Below, piece by piece: positions 57,929 through 58,000 of a DNA stretch of 58,000 nt. Made by a program: the position numbers and the translations under genes. The first letter of the stretch is position 1, and each line of letters opens with the position of its first letter. The stretch spans positions 448,180,538-448,238,537 of the forward strand of contig NC_081413.1 of NCBI RefSeq assembly GCF_030272615.1. The letters run 5' to 3'. Origin of the DNA: Cryptomeria japonica (lineage: Eukaryota; Streptophyta; Pinopsida; Cupressales; Cupressaceae). The notes beneath the pieces are model-generated. The model saw only the letters and a list, made by a program, of their open reading frames with translations. It made no database searches and was not told where the DNA came from.

Positions 57929-58000
57929 TGACAAAGAAGTCATGTGACTCCTATGGGCAGAATAGAGAGAGGAATACCAACCTTGGTGAAGTCACTTTCA

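Overview
The window is plant nuclear DNA made almost wholly of LTR retrotransposons inserted into one another. I see no host gene, RNA gene or CRISPR array. Primer-binding sites complementary to plant initiator tRNA-Met (Copia elements) and to a tRNA-Trp-like 3' end (Ty3/Gypsy elements), Tat-type Gypsy domains and long LTRs fit a seed plant with a large, repeat-rich genome. A conifer is plausible but cannot be shown from this sequence alone.

Nest 1 (1-21731) is four levels deep. A degenerate Copia element C (pol 17394-20136, 3' LTR 20481-21731) was interrupted by Copia-like element A (1-3397 plus 13983-17393, + strand, 5' end outside the window). A was interrupted by Copia-like element B (3398-13977, - strand, target-site duplication AAAAA). 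The 5' LTR of B was then split by H (9493-13231, duplication ACAAC), probably a solo LTR carrying a striking GC-rich array of hairpins. A and B lack pol. Each has a gag-like gene with four zinc knuckles and a second, very long gene of unknown function (about 1,050-1,150 codons) that is homologous between them.

Nest 2 (22623-55698) is built on Copia element F. Its 5' LTR (22623-35265) holds G (23328-34485, - strand, duplication TATAT), and its gag (35340-55653) holds D (35792-54890, + strand). D is a 19.1-kb Tat-lineage Gypsy element with gag, protease, G-patch, RT, RNase H, a second RNase H and integrase, all decayed. D in turn holds E (37677-42153, duplication ATATC), a pol-less element. G has the same kind of LTRs, PBS, leader and 3' region as D, but its gag-pol is replaced by an unrelated proline/glutamine-rich ORF of about 900 codons. 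G and D also share conserved antisense segments in the 3' region.

The last 2.3 kb (55699-58000) look like the 3' LTR of a further minus-strand element running off the right edge. The 0.9 kb between the nests (21732-22622) is AT-rich and holds a probable LTR fragment.

No ORF in the window is intact. Many premature stops are TAG or TGA, one C-to-T step from CAG, CGA or TGG, as expected from cytosine-methylation decay. The order of insertion (C, then A, then B, then H; F, then G; F, then D, then E) follows directly from the interrupted sequences and duplications.
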